Source: Bradysia coprophila (taxonomy: Eukaryota > Arthropoda > Insecta > Diptera > Sciaridae). Taken from it: a DNA stretch of 64,000 bases. The notes beneath the pieces are model-generated. The model did no database searches. It had not been told where the DNA came from and saw only the letters and a list, made by a program, of their open reading frames with translations. Position numbers and translations under genes: made by a program. Below, one piece after another: positions 35,798 through 49,500 of this stretch (positions are counted from its first letter, which is position 1; each line of letters begins with the position of its first letter). Where the stretch lies: contig NW_023503555.1 in assembly GCF_014529535.1 (NCBI RefSeq), positions 6,076,001-6,140,000 on the forward strand. Direction: 5' to 3'.

Positions 35798-37446
35798 TAG
35801 TTCCGCTGCTGTAATTGGCGAAAATAATCGGAAAATCTCACTGTTATCGTTGCATTACATGACTCGAATTAAAAATTCTTCCCAGACTTAGTTTAAGATT
35901 TGTACATTCTTTACAATCAATTTACTCCCATGAATAAACTCGCCCAAAGGCACATAGAAATTTAGATTTGTTTTTAAGACCTAGCGGCATTAATGTAACA
36001 ATAAGTTAAAAGAGTGATCAATGAAGTGTTTGTTCAATCATGACCAAAAGGAAAACTTTGTCAATATTAGCATGAAACTTTCTTTCCCATTTTCGTCTTC
36101 TTCTAGATACATTTTTAGGTCAGTGAGTCTGAACATGCATCTTTTACTTTGAAAGAGAAGAGAGTTCGAAGCTTATATTTTGCTGATGTAGATGACGATG
36201 ACAGATTTTATCTGCTGGAATGGCTGGAATTAAATTTGTCTCAACCATTCTACTTCTATCCTTTCAATTCATCATCCTGAATTGTCCTGAATATTGTGGA
36301 ATTCTATGAAACGTTCCTTAAAAGTCACTGCACGTACACCGACTACAGTATTCTTTTGAGCGAAAATCAACTGCAACTCTATTCTCGAACTAAAAAATTA
36401 ATTCCGGAAAAGGAAGATGTCTTCTGATCTGTAACTCTCTTCTCTTATACCTGCCACTAATTTCTGTGATTTACTCCACGGAGTCAGACAGCTTTGTCAA
36501 GCCGAAACGCCGTATCACATTGTATGTGAGCTTTGAACAGCTTTTAAAAGATCTGACCTTTGAGTTTCCTTTGGATTCCATCTAAAAGCGGAATATTTAA
36601 GTAGTCCAAGCTTAAAGCTCTCGAAAGCGATACGGAGCTTTGGCTTAACACGGCAGCAGAACTCGTCGATGATTTACTTGCTTATTGGTATTATTTACAC
36701 TGGAAAATTCACTTCACATATATAGACTGTAACCGGATGTGCGTGCAATTTCAAAATGTGGTGGAAAGGGATCGCATGAGCCATCAAAGATAAATCAATG
36801 AATATTTTTCATTTTTACCATTAAAATCTACATCAGGTTAACTTGAACCTCACCTAGAGTTATCAGACCTGAACGTAAATTTTCGGGTCCAGTTTAGTAC
36901 AGGTTCAACTTGAAACGGACCTGATTTAAATCAAATTTTCTCGTGTTAAGTTCAGGTTTGACCTAACCTGTTCCGAGCATTTTGGTAGAGTAATTAAAAT
37001 TATTGCAGAGATCAATAACTGCAGTTTCAGACCGCATGACCCTGTTTTGATATTTCTACGGCAAAAATTTGCTTCAGCTGATTGTCAGCTGATTCAATCA
37101 TACAAACAAAACTGATTATGAGTGTTTATGCGGATTTAACAGCGTGTGGTAGAACCGTACAAACATGCATAACCAGTTTTGTTTGTATGAGTCAGCTGAT
37201 AATCAGCTGACGCAAATTTTGGCTGACATTTAATTGCCCTTTCCTGTAACTTCATTATCGGTGCATTGATTTTACGACGATTTAAAATAACTTGTGAGAA
37301 CAACGTCTGTCCCCAACAAAATCAACTTACCTTTCCTCTCGAACGGTGGACCCGACCGCAATCGAAATGCTCGCGAGCTGAATCTTCTTCCAATTTTTCT
37401 TTTTTCTGTTTAATGTTTAATTCACTCTCAGTCTTATAATCTAATC
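35798..37446. other. Intergenic region between METTL26 and USP3
   Basis: It holds the 3' ends of the two convergent genes, an imperfect repeat of AGGT(T/C)AA/ACCTGAAC words at 36840-36980 (its outer edge in reverse reads GCTCGGAACAGGT, shared with 54060 and 61067), and the MITE at 37061-37223. No gene was recognised. Confidence 0.5.
37061..37223. mobile_element. 163-bp MITE, GCAAA(A)ATTTGC(T/G)TCAGCTGAT ends
   Basis: The left end GCTTCAGCTGATTGTCAGCT and the right end, in reverse GCGTCAGCTGATTATCAGCT, continue through CATACAAACAAAACTG, giving terminal inverted repeats of about 70 bp around a short centre. CAGCTGA is itself iterated in each tip. Confidence 0.8.
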
Positions 37447-40400
37447 TCATAAAGTTTTGTTCATTTCTCGTCGATTGTAAAATAGAATGTATGGTTTACA
37501 TTCGGCTACGGCCTTCACGCCCACCTCTTTCACCGTATGATCATTAAAATGTAGCCAGGTTCCATTGTTTATAGCGAACGAGGTGTAGTGACCACAACTC
37601 GAACTGGAAAGAGGCAAAAAAAATAAAGAATTTCTTAGACAAATCGATCACGATCTATTGGTCCGTTCAACTAACCCATTTCCATGATGGACAATCACCG
37701 CAGCCAGATCGTACACATTACTGCCTGCATTCGAACGTCTCGTTTCCGGTCCATTGTTCAATACGAATTGTGACATGTCCATGGATGTGATTGGAAATGA
37801 AATGCGCAAATCGATTTTGGTTCGATAGAAGTTGTTCCATCGGAACCGCTTTATGTGTAAGCATAGCACGTTCGGTAGCCGACGGATCCAGAAGCGTTTC
37901 GTTGATTTCTGCTTACATTTGCAGGAACTACAGTAATACAGCTCGGTTTCGGCTAATTCTTCAATCTGTGGATGTGGGGTTGGAGGGGAAAGAAAACGTT
38001 CAGTTTGAATGTAGTAGGAGATGAGAAATGATGGTCTCGTGAGCCTTACCTCTGTGAAACTGGACAAACAGTCGGCTATATGACAAATAGGCTTTTTATC
38101 GTCATCCGACTCTTTGTAAAACTTTTCAGGAATGTCGAGTGATAGATCCAAAAACGGATCATGTTTCTTGCTTTCCATACCACAGATCAAGCATCGAACC
38201 TTTTTATTGAAAGAATTTTTTTTAGCAAAATTGACTCATCAAATGAACAAATCGTATTGTCACCTCGCTTTGCAAGGTGCCGCCGAACACATTCGTCACT
38301 ATCGAACTACGGCCTTTAAACATAATACTTCCATTGTCTGTTGCGTTCGGTGCATTTAACACTTTTGGCTTACCGCCGGATAGACTGTCCATCGGTACCG
38401 TTAAATGTTGAAATTCTGTGTGCAGACGATCGAGCATGTAACGCAAAAATTCATGAGCATCATGCTGACGATGACCGCGAAATTGTGGCACCACTTTCCA
38501 AATCACCAGAAACAGACATTCCGGCGATATGGCCTTGGAACCGTCGCCACCGTCACTCAAATTACGCAAAATTTTACGCAATTCTTCAACGACGTTCGCA
38601 TCGTTCATGTTCTCCTTTAAGCTTCTGGAATGGTAGACGCGTTTCTGCGCCTTTGATTCTAGTGAAGGTAGCGCACTGAAGTAGCAACTAAATTCCTGGA
38701 TGTTACTCAGCGATTGCAATACGGAATTCATGAAGCATGTGTTGCCCAGATTTCGCAGTCCGACTACCTGCAATTAAATTCATAATTCACTGAGATCAGG
38801 AACAGGTGGACGGTCACAAGCCGTTTCAATATTGAAAACTGAAACCAAATCTCACCTTCCGCAAACTCTTTCGCTTCGTCACCACTTCCGTACTGTCGCT
38901 CGACGTAGTCCGTTTCCTCGGTCTCAATTTCCGATTCGGTTCCTCCCAACCCGAATCACTGGACGATGTGCTGGCTGTTTCTTGTGTTTTCGTCGATGAC
39001 GATTCAAAGGTTGATGTTTCGGATAGTGAATCGTCATCGCGCAGCTCGTGTCGCAGATCGCACAATGCATTTTTGTCTGTGTCGTTGATCACAAAGTCAT
39101 CACATTTGTAACAGTACACCGACCCGTTCGACGTGTTCAAACAGACATCGTGGTCGACACTTTTACTGGAGTGATTCAATGCATGCCTATTGTCGTAACG
39201 TCCACACAACACGGTGCCACAATTTAGGCACATCCAATTGTCCTTGATCGATGTGCATTCTAAAAGAGAATTGAGGGGAACATTAATGAAATTGTATGGG
39301 TGAGGCGGCATAGGAACTTAATCATTCAATCAGAGGCACGATCAACTGCTCATTAACAGAAAACGAGACCGCCCACAACCTGACAGAATGAGAAATCGAT
39401 TTTTCTTTCCTTATGAAATGGTCTTTCGGACTGTAACGCTACACAGGGCAGCTATAGACATGATGCGAGAGCACTGACCGTTTGGTTATTTTTATACTGA
39501 TAGCAGGGGCATGGTTTGGTAGGTTAATTTATTGACTAAAACTTCCTTTCGTGCTTTTGAGATAATTCCAAAGATTTTTCATTTAGTGCAGAGTGCAGCA
39601 AATATGGAGTGCACACCATTTGAGTTACCCCTAACATATCCTTAAAAAAGGATGAAAAAAAAAACTTTGAACTAGGTCCACCCTCACTCTATGTTCACAG
39701 ATTATCATTCACCACTTCCGCATCTCAGTTTTTCTCCGATTTCGTAATGATGGCAAAAAAGAAAACCAGGACCAAGACCTGTTAACCCATTAAGAAAAAT
39801 GCAAATTGCACCCTGCCTATCCGAAGGAAAAGAATACGTATTTCCCTTGACACCAACCAACACACCGATAAGATAATTCTATACACACCACACACATCCA
39901 ACATTATATCCGAACAAGTGTAATTCGGCCCTGCCTTCAAGATTTTCTTTGTGTAAAACAGAAACAGAACCATATACCCGACACACACAATGATTTTATC
40001 ATCTGGTACCACTCAATGCGCACAAAACATACACAGACACTGTCCATCTATACACCGTATAGTGTTACAATACGCCAGCGAGAATTTTGTTGAACCGAAC
40101 ATCACACACAGTGGCTTTATCTCCAAACATTTGTGTATCGCAGAAAGCCATTTTATTTCAACAGCGACCGTGAACAGAACATGATTGTATCTCGCGTACA
40201 TACAAGACAACTGAAGACAAAAAAAAGTCGACGAAAAAACGTATCAGGCAAAAAAGTCTCGATTTTTAAGTGGTCGGGGCATTAAAATTGAACCCACTTA
40301 GATGACGTAAAAATGGAAAATTTTTAGACAAATTGCTAGGTCCGTGTACACACCGATTATGTCGTCGATTTGACGAAGACGATGAGAGGTTTTTTTTTAT

Positions 40401-40941
40401 GTAAGAAAGAAGCAATAAAGTCATCGCAAGATGACTAAACCGAATCATTGGGAGTTGATTGGACTTTGATTTTTTTGTTGTATTGACTTTTATCATTTAG
40501 GCGAATTCGATCGAAAAAGGTGGTTCTGTGCACGCACATCACTGTATTGTAGCATTTGATGATTGCGTATTATGATGAGAAGTTGGATAATCGAAACCAA
40601 ATGACTCGCAAAGTAATTATAATTTGCCAAGAAAACAGATAGATGAAATTACAAACCGAATATGAGTTCCCGTCCACGTATTGATTTTTTTTTCTGTCCC
40701 ATCGTCAGTTACGAACACAGGAGTTTTAACACTTAAACAAAATAGCCCTGTCGTATGCAAAAAAAAAAAATCGAACTCTAACCAGTCAACGATTGCTGAT
40801 GAAGAAAAAATGCTTACCGAAACATTTCCAGACTTTTTCCGATAGACTAGTCCCATCAGCCGCTGTACTTAATTCACATTTTTTATTCTTTATAAAAACA
40901 CGATTCAATTTAACACTATCGCATAAATGTGGGCAATCCAT
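37447..40941 (-). CDS. USP3: Ubiquitin carboxyl-terminal hydrolase 3 (USP3)
   Basis: A complete minus-strand gene has six exons: 40941-40818, 39259-38856, 38767-38264, 38199-38050, 37965-37676 and 37603-37447. The protein is 542 residues (human USP3 is about 520). All introns are GT..AG and phases fit. The short first exon (41 codons, MDCPHLCDSV) supplies the first zinc ligands, and the split codon joins it to ECTSIKDNWMCLNC, rebuilding the ZnF-UBP domain (about 1-110, ending CYKCDDFVINDT). A Ser/Thr-rich basic linker follows. The USP catalytic core has the Cys box GLRNLGNTCFMN (C187), QHDAHEFLRYMLD, CxxC zinc ribbons (CLICG, CSSCKC) and the His box CGHYTSF (H496) with HFND (D512). USP3 removes ubiquitin from histones H2A/H2B and acts in DNA-damage signalling. 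All catalytic residues are present. Confidence 0.95.
39260..40817 (-). other. USP3 intron 1 (1.56 kb)
   Basis: A long first intron separates the start exon from the rest. Frames at 39782-40856 on both strands overlap one another and show no domain. No strong inverted repeat was seen. Confidence 0.6.
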
Positions 40942-41271
40942 TGTATTTTTTCACGTTTGTTGTACGCCAGCGTTGAAACACAGAAAATTATTTAAATAAA
41001 AAAAAAATTAAGAAAACGAAAAGCGATCTCCACGGACAAAGATTTTTTGCAAACGGAAGTGATTTCTTGTTTCGACGTTTTTAGATAAAATGCAAACGAG
41101 CTTCAATTTTTCCGAAATCGTGTTTTGCGTAAAGTTCTGATTTTTCTGACCTCGGATTGAAACATTAAACTAGTGAAATGGCTGGGAGTTTTTTTTTTGT
41201 GTAATTTTGTGTTCTGTTTCGATCGGGAGAGAGAAATAAATACAAATCCGAAGGAGCCTTCTATCGAATGT

Positions 41272-41294
41272 AACACACACACACACACACACAC
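41272..41294. repeat. (AC)n microsatellite
   Basis: About 11 dinucleotide units lie 330 bp upstream of the USP3 start codon. Confidence 0.95.
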
Positions 41295-41675
41295 GTACAA
41301 ACCAGACACATTCATGTACGCTGAACATAAATACACGAACAGGAGGGTCCGATTCCAAAATAACTGAGAATATTCTAATTTTTGAGTACATGAAGAAATG
41401 AGATGGCAGTAAAAAAATGGCCAGCTGTGTGCGGCTGTTCTCTGAACTGGAAATGATGATTGACGTTTTGTGAGAGTTAGTTCACTGTTATGCGTTCCGT
41501 TTAACGTTTGAAATTTTCGTGTTTATCAGACGACCTTCACAATTTTTAAACAAGGTGACAGTAGTTTTTAACAGTCGATAGTTCAAGTCACTAGGAAATG
41601 AAAATCTTTCGCTGTACAATATTGAATAGCTCCTTCGTGTCCAACACACAAGAGGCTGTAAACTTTGGGCCTTGG

Positions 41676-41910
41676 TGACACAGACCAAGGTTTTGAAAGA
41701 GCAGGTTAAGACACTTACGAAGGCGGGTGAAACTCAAATTTTAACAAATAGATAAATTTTGTTAAGCACACTCATTAGAGATTGTGTAAAAGTTGACATT
41801 TCAAACAATCTGCAATAAGTGTGTTTAACAAAACATGTCTAGATTGTCAAAATTTGTGATCACCTCAGAAGTGCCCTAACCTGTCCTTTCAGAACCTTGA
41901 CACGGACAAC
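41676..41910. mobile_element. MITE, AAGGTT(T/C)TGAAAG..CAGGTTA ends
   Basis: Left CCAAGGTTTTGAAAGAGCAG and right, in reverse, TCAAGGTTCTGAAAGGACAG pair. Pairing continues through (G/A)GCACTT, CAAATTTT(A/G)ACAA and TTTTGTTAA(G/A)CACACT(C/T)ATT to a centre near 41790, giving arms of about 100 bp. Confidence 0.75.
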
Positions 41911-44476
41911 AGAAACCAACATATGAGGAATACTACATTTAACGCTAAAATAGCGGTTTTTAACAAGCCGATAGAATCCATAAAGCCTTGCTTTTGTGAA
42001 CATTTCATCACCAGTAATTTTTTGGTTATGTCAATATCGTCACTACGTTGTGACAGCTGAGATAACTTTAGAAAAGACCTTTTCCTGCCTTATGTTACTC
42101 TAACTGCATATTACGACGCGAAAAAAACCTGATTCAAAGTTTTTTTCTTCTGTCAAGTTTGACAGTATTACAAACAAAAATAATGAAGTCCCTTTCACGT
42201 CGCTATGTATAGCTACCGCTACAGTCACTTGATGTCACTTCAAGCGATCACTGATATTTCGTCCATATGAGAAACGTCAGTATATCGAAGTCATTTCGTA
42301 TATCGTTATGATGTGCTGTGGGTATTTGCGTGTAAACGATTAATTTTGATTCGAAAGAAGTGATGTGATATGTTAATGTGCTTAAAGTCAACCGTTCAAA
42401 ACAGATAAGCGAAAACATTTTTCATGTGAGAATGAGAGGTCGAAAAAGGTAAAGGGCTTGAAAAATCCTGATTTTCGGCTGTGAAATACGAAACAAACAG
42501 TTTATGTTTGTCTTGGACGATTATTTTAGGAACTTTTGTTTGTAACCACGTTCGAGCTTCGATTTGTGAAATTGTCTGAAAACAATCGTCAAAGGCAAAC
42601 ATAAAAAAGTGTTCGTCCTATGATGTTTGTTATTATATACAAAAAGTACGCACTGCCTCTCTCTCTTCCACTGCTTCCACTCTCTCGCGATGAATATTTT
42701 TGACAATTTAAATTCATAGTGGATATAGCAGTGGAAACATGTAAGCAACACAAAAAAAGCTCAAAACAATTTGATTTTTTGGTGTGCATTTTATTCATAG
42801 TTCGCATGGCCAAAACAATTCTAATTCATTAATTAATCGAAACGGTGTCTCTATTGGACACTAGCAAATATAATAAACGAACAAAAATTAAATGTGATAA
42901 AATTGCTCCAGAACGAGAAAAAAAAAACAACAAAAAAATACTCGGCAGACCAGTCTTCGCAGACAATATCAACCGCACATAATTATTAAACAATTTTATT
43001 TTATGTAAATCGAAAGAAATTTAATTGTTTTTAATTGACCTATCCACATCGAAGAAGGTATGAGAGTTTTTGTTTCATTTTATTACATTTTGTTGCTTCA
43101 GCATCTTTATAAATATGTTACATTGAACAGCAGTTCGTTCGATGTTGTTTTTTTTATTATTTCGTGAGTGAGATGCATTCCGAATTATTATTTTTGTTGA
43201 GCTAGGATATCGCTTTTTGACATTGTCTTCTTATCAATAATATTGAGTTGTAATAATAGGAAATCTATGAAACGAAACTTATCAGCAAAATTTTTAAACT
43301 CGAGCAACAAAAAAACCTTCTGTTATCACCGAGTGTATTTTACGAGGTATTTTCGTATTTTAATGTTTTGATGTGGTGTGTTAAGTGTGTTTAAGTCATC
43401 AATTATTGTATTGTTGTATAGTGACATTGAAGGCGTATTGTTACAACATTCCTGTTTCTGCTATCTAATGCAAATTTTTTGGCAGAAAAGATAGTGAAAG
43501 ACAGTTGTTGTGCGTTTTATGTGGGGGGAGGGGGTAACCTGTTAAAATGAAATCAATTTTTCCATACCAGTTGTAATGACTATGTCGGCAACAAAGTACA
43601 AAGTACCATCAATTTACCATTCAATTAAAATTGTGTTCCAGGCAATGAATGATTTAACACTCAAAGGTGTTTGTGATGTAATTTCAGCTGGAAGGAATGC
43701 GCTTCGCATTCGATGTTAACAAGAAATATTTTGTACTCATCAAACCCACTACATCGTATACAAGCAGCTTTGGATTTTAATTCGAGTGTAGATAATTGAC
43801 CGTATTAATTTCAATATCACAGAAGTGGAATGCTCTGTTTTCTTGATGGTTTCGCTCAAAAAACAGTTGCCTTCATCTGATCGAAATAACTTGCCTACGA
43901 GCAACCATTAAAAAAATGATTTCATTTAATGTATACGTGCAGTGCATATCGTTAAGCAAGTTTCCCTAATTTTTCTGTTCATTATTGCTATGATCTGCCG
44001 ATCAGATCGAAACCATACTGATAAAACACTGAACGAGTCAATGTGCTTCAAATTATGTACATCTAGTTAAATGGAATTGAGACTTTTTGCTTCTTTATAT
44101 TGTCATGGTTCATTGCACCATTTATTTAGTGACTAACGAAATGTTAAGCGCGACAAAAACCCGCAATTATTTCGTGTATTTAGTTCAGTAGACACATTTT
44201 CGGTTGTCTGTGAATGTTTTATTTCTGAGACTGAATCTTAACCAATCATTTAAACAAATTAGTCTTCTTGACAAAAGTGAAAATTTTTTCGAAGGGACAA
44301 AGGGTTAACTGCTGTCAATCTACATTCTGGTAGATTAATAACAAATTTAATCACCGCAGAGGAAGTGATGAAATTATACATCCGTTTGCAGCGACTGCAA
44401 ATGGTATTTAAAGGTCCAATTGAATTGGAGAAGGTAATTGAGTTTGCTTTTATATCTACCTTCTCGTCCCAACTGT
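41911..44476. other. Intergenic stretch, no gene supported
   Basis: A segment near 41995-42080 (AATTTTTTGGTTATG then GTTTTGACAGCT-type words) matches 30430-30500 and is a dispersed repeat. The rest is AT-rich with short unrelated frames. Confidence 0.45.
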
Positions 44477-44895
44477 AAGACAAATAGCGCATTTGAAGAC
44501 AAATAGCGCATTTGAAGACAAATAGCGCATTTGAAGACAAATAGCGCATTTGAAGACAAATAGCGAATTTGAAGACAAATAGCGAATTTGAAGACAAATA
44601 GCGAATTTGAAGACAAATAGCGCATTTGAAGACAAATAGCGCATTTGAAGACAAATAGCGCATTTGAAGACAAATAGCGCATTTGAAGACAAATAGCGCA
44701 TTTGAAGACAAATAGCGCATTTGAAGACAAATAGCGCATTTGAAGACAAATAGCGCATTTGAAGACAAATAGCGCATTTGAAGACAAATAGCGCATTTGA
44801 AGACAAATAGCGCATTTGAAGACAAATAGCGCATTTGAAGACAAATAGCGCATTTGAAGACAAGTAGCGCATTTGAAGACAAACAGCGCATTTGA
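44477..44895. repeat. 19-bp minisatellite GACAAATAGCGCATTTGAA, about 22 copies
   Basis: The array is nearly perfect. Three consecutive units (about 44563-44625) carry GCGAATTT instead of GCGCATTT, and the two rightmost units have single changes (CAAGTAG, CAAACAG). Because 19 is not a multiple of 3 and the unit has no stop on the minus strand, all three minus frames stay open. The resulting 159-234 codon frames are not genes. Confidence 0.95.
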
Positions 44896-45052
44896 CCATT
44901 CTTGCTAACTTTCTCAGCGCTGTAAGAAGAGACAAATTTTTGAAGTTTCGGTCGTTGCAGCACTGGATGTGTGCCTTGTTAACAATGCATCTGCTACCGT
45001 TGATTAACTAAAGTCACGACAATCTTTCAGCTCAAATCACTTCAAATCAGAA

Positions 45053-45860
45053 ATGTTCCTTTCCAATTGTGCCACAAAGAAATGTAACCAGGTAATGTGC
45101 CACCATCTTCTACATCCCATTCATGATCGATGGAACTTAGCTTCCCTTCTGCGCAGCCAATACACCTTTTATCTGGACGCTCTCTGGGTCTTATACCTTA
45201 AAATTCTCTCTTTGCCATTATGTCATCATTCATACGGATCACTATGCCCACCCATCTTAGTCGCACTGCTTTGATAGCGGTTACAATGTTTTCGGCACCG
45301 AAAATGTTAACGAGCTCACTAATTGTCCTTATTCTCTTGAGTAAGCAATTACAACAAGAAGCAAGTCCTTATTCTCCACATACGACCCACTTCGACTGGT
45401 CCACATATTGAACGTTGAGTTTTCTTTTCAAAACAGTTTCGCCTGCTTTACTGATTCGTTGTTGGAATCCAGGTTTCTCTGGTTTTGCCATTTGCGCTCA
45501 TGACAACTGACCAGGGTTTTCTATAGCCGATATTTCGTGGTAATATGGATTTCAACAGATTGCTTCTGAAGTTGAAGCACTTGCATCAACTCTTCTACTA
45601 GATCATGTCCAACGTTGACAATAGCGGAGATATTTTTAAAACATTGACCAACCTCAAAATTGTACTCATTCATGGTTATGTCCTGTCTATTTCTGGATCC
45701 CTGGCTCCTATCGAGTACGAGGTTCTTGGATCTATTCTTACTTACAATGCAACTTCCTTGTCCATTTCCACCAGACTTTCCTTCAATTTAATTTTTCCTT
45801 TTCCCAAGAGGTCAGCATCGGCCGCGAATGCCATCAATATTGCTTGGATGTGCTAAATAG
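45053..45860 (-). pseudogene. Decayed non-LTR retrotransposon, reverse-transcriptase 3' part
   Basis: Minus-strand translation in shifting frames gives pieces typical of LINE ORF2: MAFAADADLLGKGKIKLKES near 45833 (altered AFADD catalytic box), NFEVGQCFKNISAIVN near 45660 (the FKYLGAIV region), and ISELVNIFGAENIVTAIKAV then LRWVGIVIRMNDD near 45300-45235 (the end-of-ORF LRWxGHVxRM region). Further downstream is GIRPRERPDKR. Stops and frameshifts interrupt it and the 5' part is missing, so it is dead. The clade (RTE- or CR1-like) is not fixed. Confidence 0.75.
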
Positions 45861-46560
45861 TTATGTTCCAGTACACAGTAATGTATGGATGAACTGAACA
45901 TACGAAAATTCAGGGAACGTTCACTTTTCGAGAACTTATCGTTTTTTCCTTGGGTGAGTGCTTAATTTTCGAGTGCCCCATTACCTTTACATGCCACAGA
46001 AAACGTTGTGTTCCTCCCAAATTTTGGGTCAATTCGAATCTGTACTGCCATTTTAGAAGGAATTTCTACGAAGACTTATATCCTCTTTCGAATTTCTCTC
46101 TCTTCCTCTCTCGCTCTGAATTTATTTGAATCAGTATGGTCATCATCATGTAATTCGATGAGCATGAGCATTGGTGTCAATCAGGGATCGATATTTACAT
46201 GAAACACTTTCTACTATCACTTCCTGAAGTGCTAGACACTCTGGGTCTGACGTGACGTAATCACTAGCATCGACACGGTACTGAATTACCTAAATTGGTG
46301 TAACATTAACGTATGAATTGCAATGATAACGAAAGGCTTCAATTACTTTCGATTGGCTGTGTTATCAGTAACACGTTTTTCCAAACATTTTTTTGTTGCG
46401 GTTTCGTTTCACGATTTCTGTTAGCGTTGCTATCGTTGCTATGTATATCCAACACTGTCATATAGTATTGTGCAACGTTGATAATAATCCAAGAATTGTT
46501 TATTTTTCGACAGAAATTCACAATGCATCAACCAATAATCCCGGAATAGCGTGATGGTAA
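45861..46560. other. Upstream region of RN-tre
   Basis: No separate gene was recognised. It may hold further decayed retrotransposon sequence at its 5' side and the RN-tre promoter; no clear TATA box was seen. Confidence 0.35.
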
Positions 46561-49500
46561 ATGTGTATAATGGACGATGAACTGTTGATTTCACGTGCTC
46601 GTGAAGAGCGAAAAAAGATATTCGAGCGATACGACAAAGGTCGATCGGCAGACAATGATATTGATCCGTGGGAAGATGCGGCACTGGAAATCTACCATAA
46701 AATGGACAAGTACTGTCGTCGCATTTCGCTCGTTGGGGATTTGTTGTTTCATTTTCGATCATCATTTTTCAGATATGGTTTCATTCACGATGAACGCATG
46801 CAGCGCAAAGAGGTGACGGAAAATTTCTATGTACAACAGGAACGGGAGAAGAAGTGGCTGCACATGCTACGCAGATGGAATAAAAAGGATACGGTGGAGA
46901 AGCTGAAGAAAAGAGTGTTCAAAGGGATTCCGAATAAATTGCGATCGGCGGTATCCATTTTGAATTGCATTCGGTGGTCGGTCAGAGAGTAACATTCTGT
47001 CTTACAGGCATGGCTGAAAATATTGAATGTGGAGAAAACTATGGCCGATAATGTGGGAGTGTACAAGCGAATGCTGGATCTGGCACGTGAATTTAGTACC
47101 GAGGTTCGTTGTCAATCAATTAACAGAAGCTTCTCGTCCTTCATCTTCATTTAACAAAATCTCATAAGAAGCTCATGTAAAGGGCAGTACCAGACTGGCT
47201 ACAAAAAGACCCATATCGGGCTCATACAAAAGTTGAAAAGTTTCCTAAATTTAACATGACCTTTACCAGGTCCGAACTGGTCTTATGGTTATTACGGGCC
47301 TGTTAAAGGCCATGCTATATTAAGGAAAAGATTACGCAAAACAATTTTTTCTTCCGGAAGTCAAGTGCTAGCCAGGCATTCCACTGAAAGGTTCACATTT
47401 CACCATTCGAATCACTTAGCTTCCACAGAACTTGATCAGAAACACATGTACCAATAAAGCTGATTAGTCCTTTTCACAGGTGCGACAAATCGATTCGGAT
47501 GTGAATCGTCAATTCCGTGAACACGTCCACTATCTGGAACGGTACAGCATCAAGCAACAAGCACTGTTCAATGTTCTTACCGCTTATTCCATGTACAACA
47601 TGGAATTGGGTTACTGCCAAGGAATGGCCGGCGTTGCCGGCATATTGCTGATGTATATGGATGACGAGCAAGCGTTCTGGGCATTGAACACGTTCATGAG
47701 CGACAGTAAATACGCCATGCACGGACTGTTTATCGAAGGTTTTCCCAAATTGACGCGCTTCCTGCACCATCATGACAAGATCGTCACGAAATTTATGCCA
47801 AAATTGCAAAAACATTTCATGAAGCACAATTTGGACTCGATATTGTACTCGCTAAAATGGTTTTTCGTCATCTTTGTGGAACGGATACCGTTCAGTTTGT
47901 GCCTGCGCATTTGGGACATTTATATGATTGAAGGCGAGAGGGTGGTCGTTGCGATGGCCTTCACCATTTTGCGATTGCATCGAACAAAACTATTGAAAAT
48001 GAAAGACATGGATCTGATGACTGATTTTTTACAATCGCAATTGCACAAAGACTTTGGTTACGACGACGATTATGTGATACGAGCCGTGGAACAATCGATG
48101 GTTGATTTGAAGCGGCACAAAATGGACTTGCCACCGCCACCGCTACCTCGTGAACTGCCTAAGCATCCGTTGGGTCAATTTATTGAGCCGAATATTGAAT
48201 CTAAGGTGAGACAGTTCGGAAGGGTGCAGTTGTTTCGATTGCTGGAAATTTACGGTTTTCTTTTTCCGGTCTCAATAGATTGGTCGGCGGAAATCATTGT
48301 TCACTCAAAATGAACTGAAAACTACGGAGACCGTCATCATGAGGTAAAATGTTTTGAAGTTATTTCCTTGTAACAATTCAATAGATAGCAGTAACAACCC
48401 CAAGTTCCTCATACTAAAAATGCCACAAAAGCACGGGAAGCAATTTGTGTTGCACTGGATTCAGTTTCTCTATAGGTAGACGGATGGTCTCTGGATATCA
48501 TTCCTTCATAGGGCGACGGTTTGAAACTCACATGTTACTATTACCCCACTCGATACGAGAAATGCTATTTTTTTTGGGTGGGCTCTTATCAAAGTTGGAA
48601 CACATTTTGAACGGCTTGTCATGAGAAAAGAATTGAAAATTTACCCTATCTGGCACCAATCTGGTGACCAATGACTTCATTTCGAAGCCAATTTCGATTG
48701 TCTTCGATGGCTGAGATATATTCTAGTCCTGTCCGAGTTAGGGCACTCCTAGCTCTTAACAAGAGATGTCTTTCAACCGTTGGTTTTAGACTTTGGACCT
48801 TGGAACTATGATTTAGATTTGTCAGGCTGGGATGATCAGTTCCAGACCATGAAACACAGGTCGTATGGTACTTTGCTGCTACTACTGTTCATCATGAAAA
48901 TCAGGTTCCCTTCTAGGAACCTGCCGGAAAATTAGGGTTCTAGCGGCGGTACGTCGAAGCCGAATGAAATGATCACGTAGCGTTCTGCATCGCACATTCA
49001 CTGATGATCAGATGATCTGTCCGGTCTGTCCGGATGACCGGTCTACTATCAGAGAATTGGGATCGTTTCTAATTCCCATCTTGGACTATGTGGGACCAAT
49101 ATGCACCTAGGCTATCTACTATCCACTTACTTACTGTTCTATGAAGTCATCAAGTTCTTCCCATCAGGGTTGGGCTTTGCCATATTTTTTTGTTTGGAGA
49201 GTTCCATGCGACCAGTGTATCAAGTAAAAATTATGAAAAATTCGGTGACTAGTTACCGATCCAATTTTCAAAGAGAAAAGCGAACAGAGTAACTTCTTCT
49301 TCCACCACAACGACATCTGTTGTCATTTCTCAGAATTTTCATCAACTTTTCGTCTAGTGTTTATCGTTAATCCTAGGCTCCTTAAATTTAAGTTTTTTAT
49401 ACTTGCGGGACTATCGATAAAAAGTTGCAGCTACAGTCACAAATAGCACTTTATCAGTCATGGCTTCCGAACGTGGGAGAAACCACTACTAGGCAAAATT

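Noticed and set aside
44477..44895. CRISPR-like array
   Set aside because: Units are contiguous with no spacers, and the context is a eukaryotic genome.
44259..44963. Three minus-strand frames of 159-234 codons
   Set aside because: They come from a 19-bp repeat read in all three frames (SSNALFVFKCAICLQMRYL). No non-repetitive domain is present.
48650..49000. Retrotransposon fragment in RN-tre intron 5
   Set aside because: A stop-free minus-strand stretch exists but contains no clear reverse-transcriptase or end-of-ORF motif.
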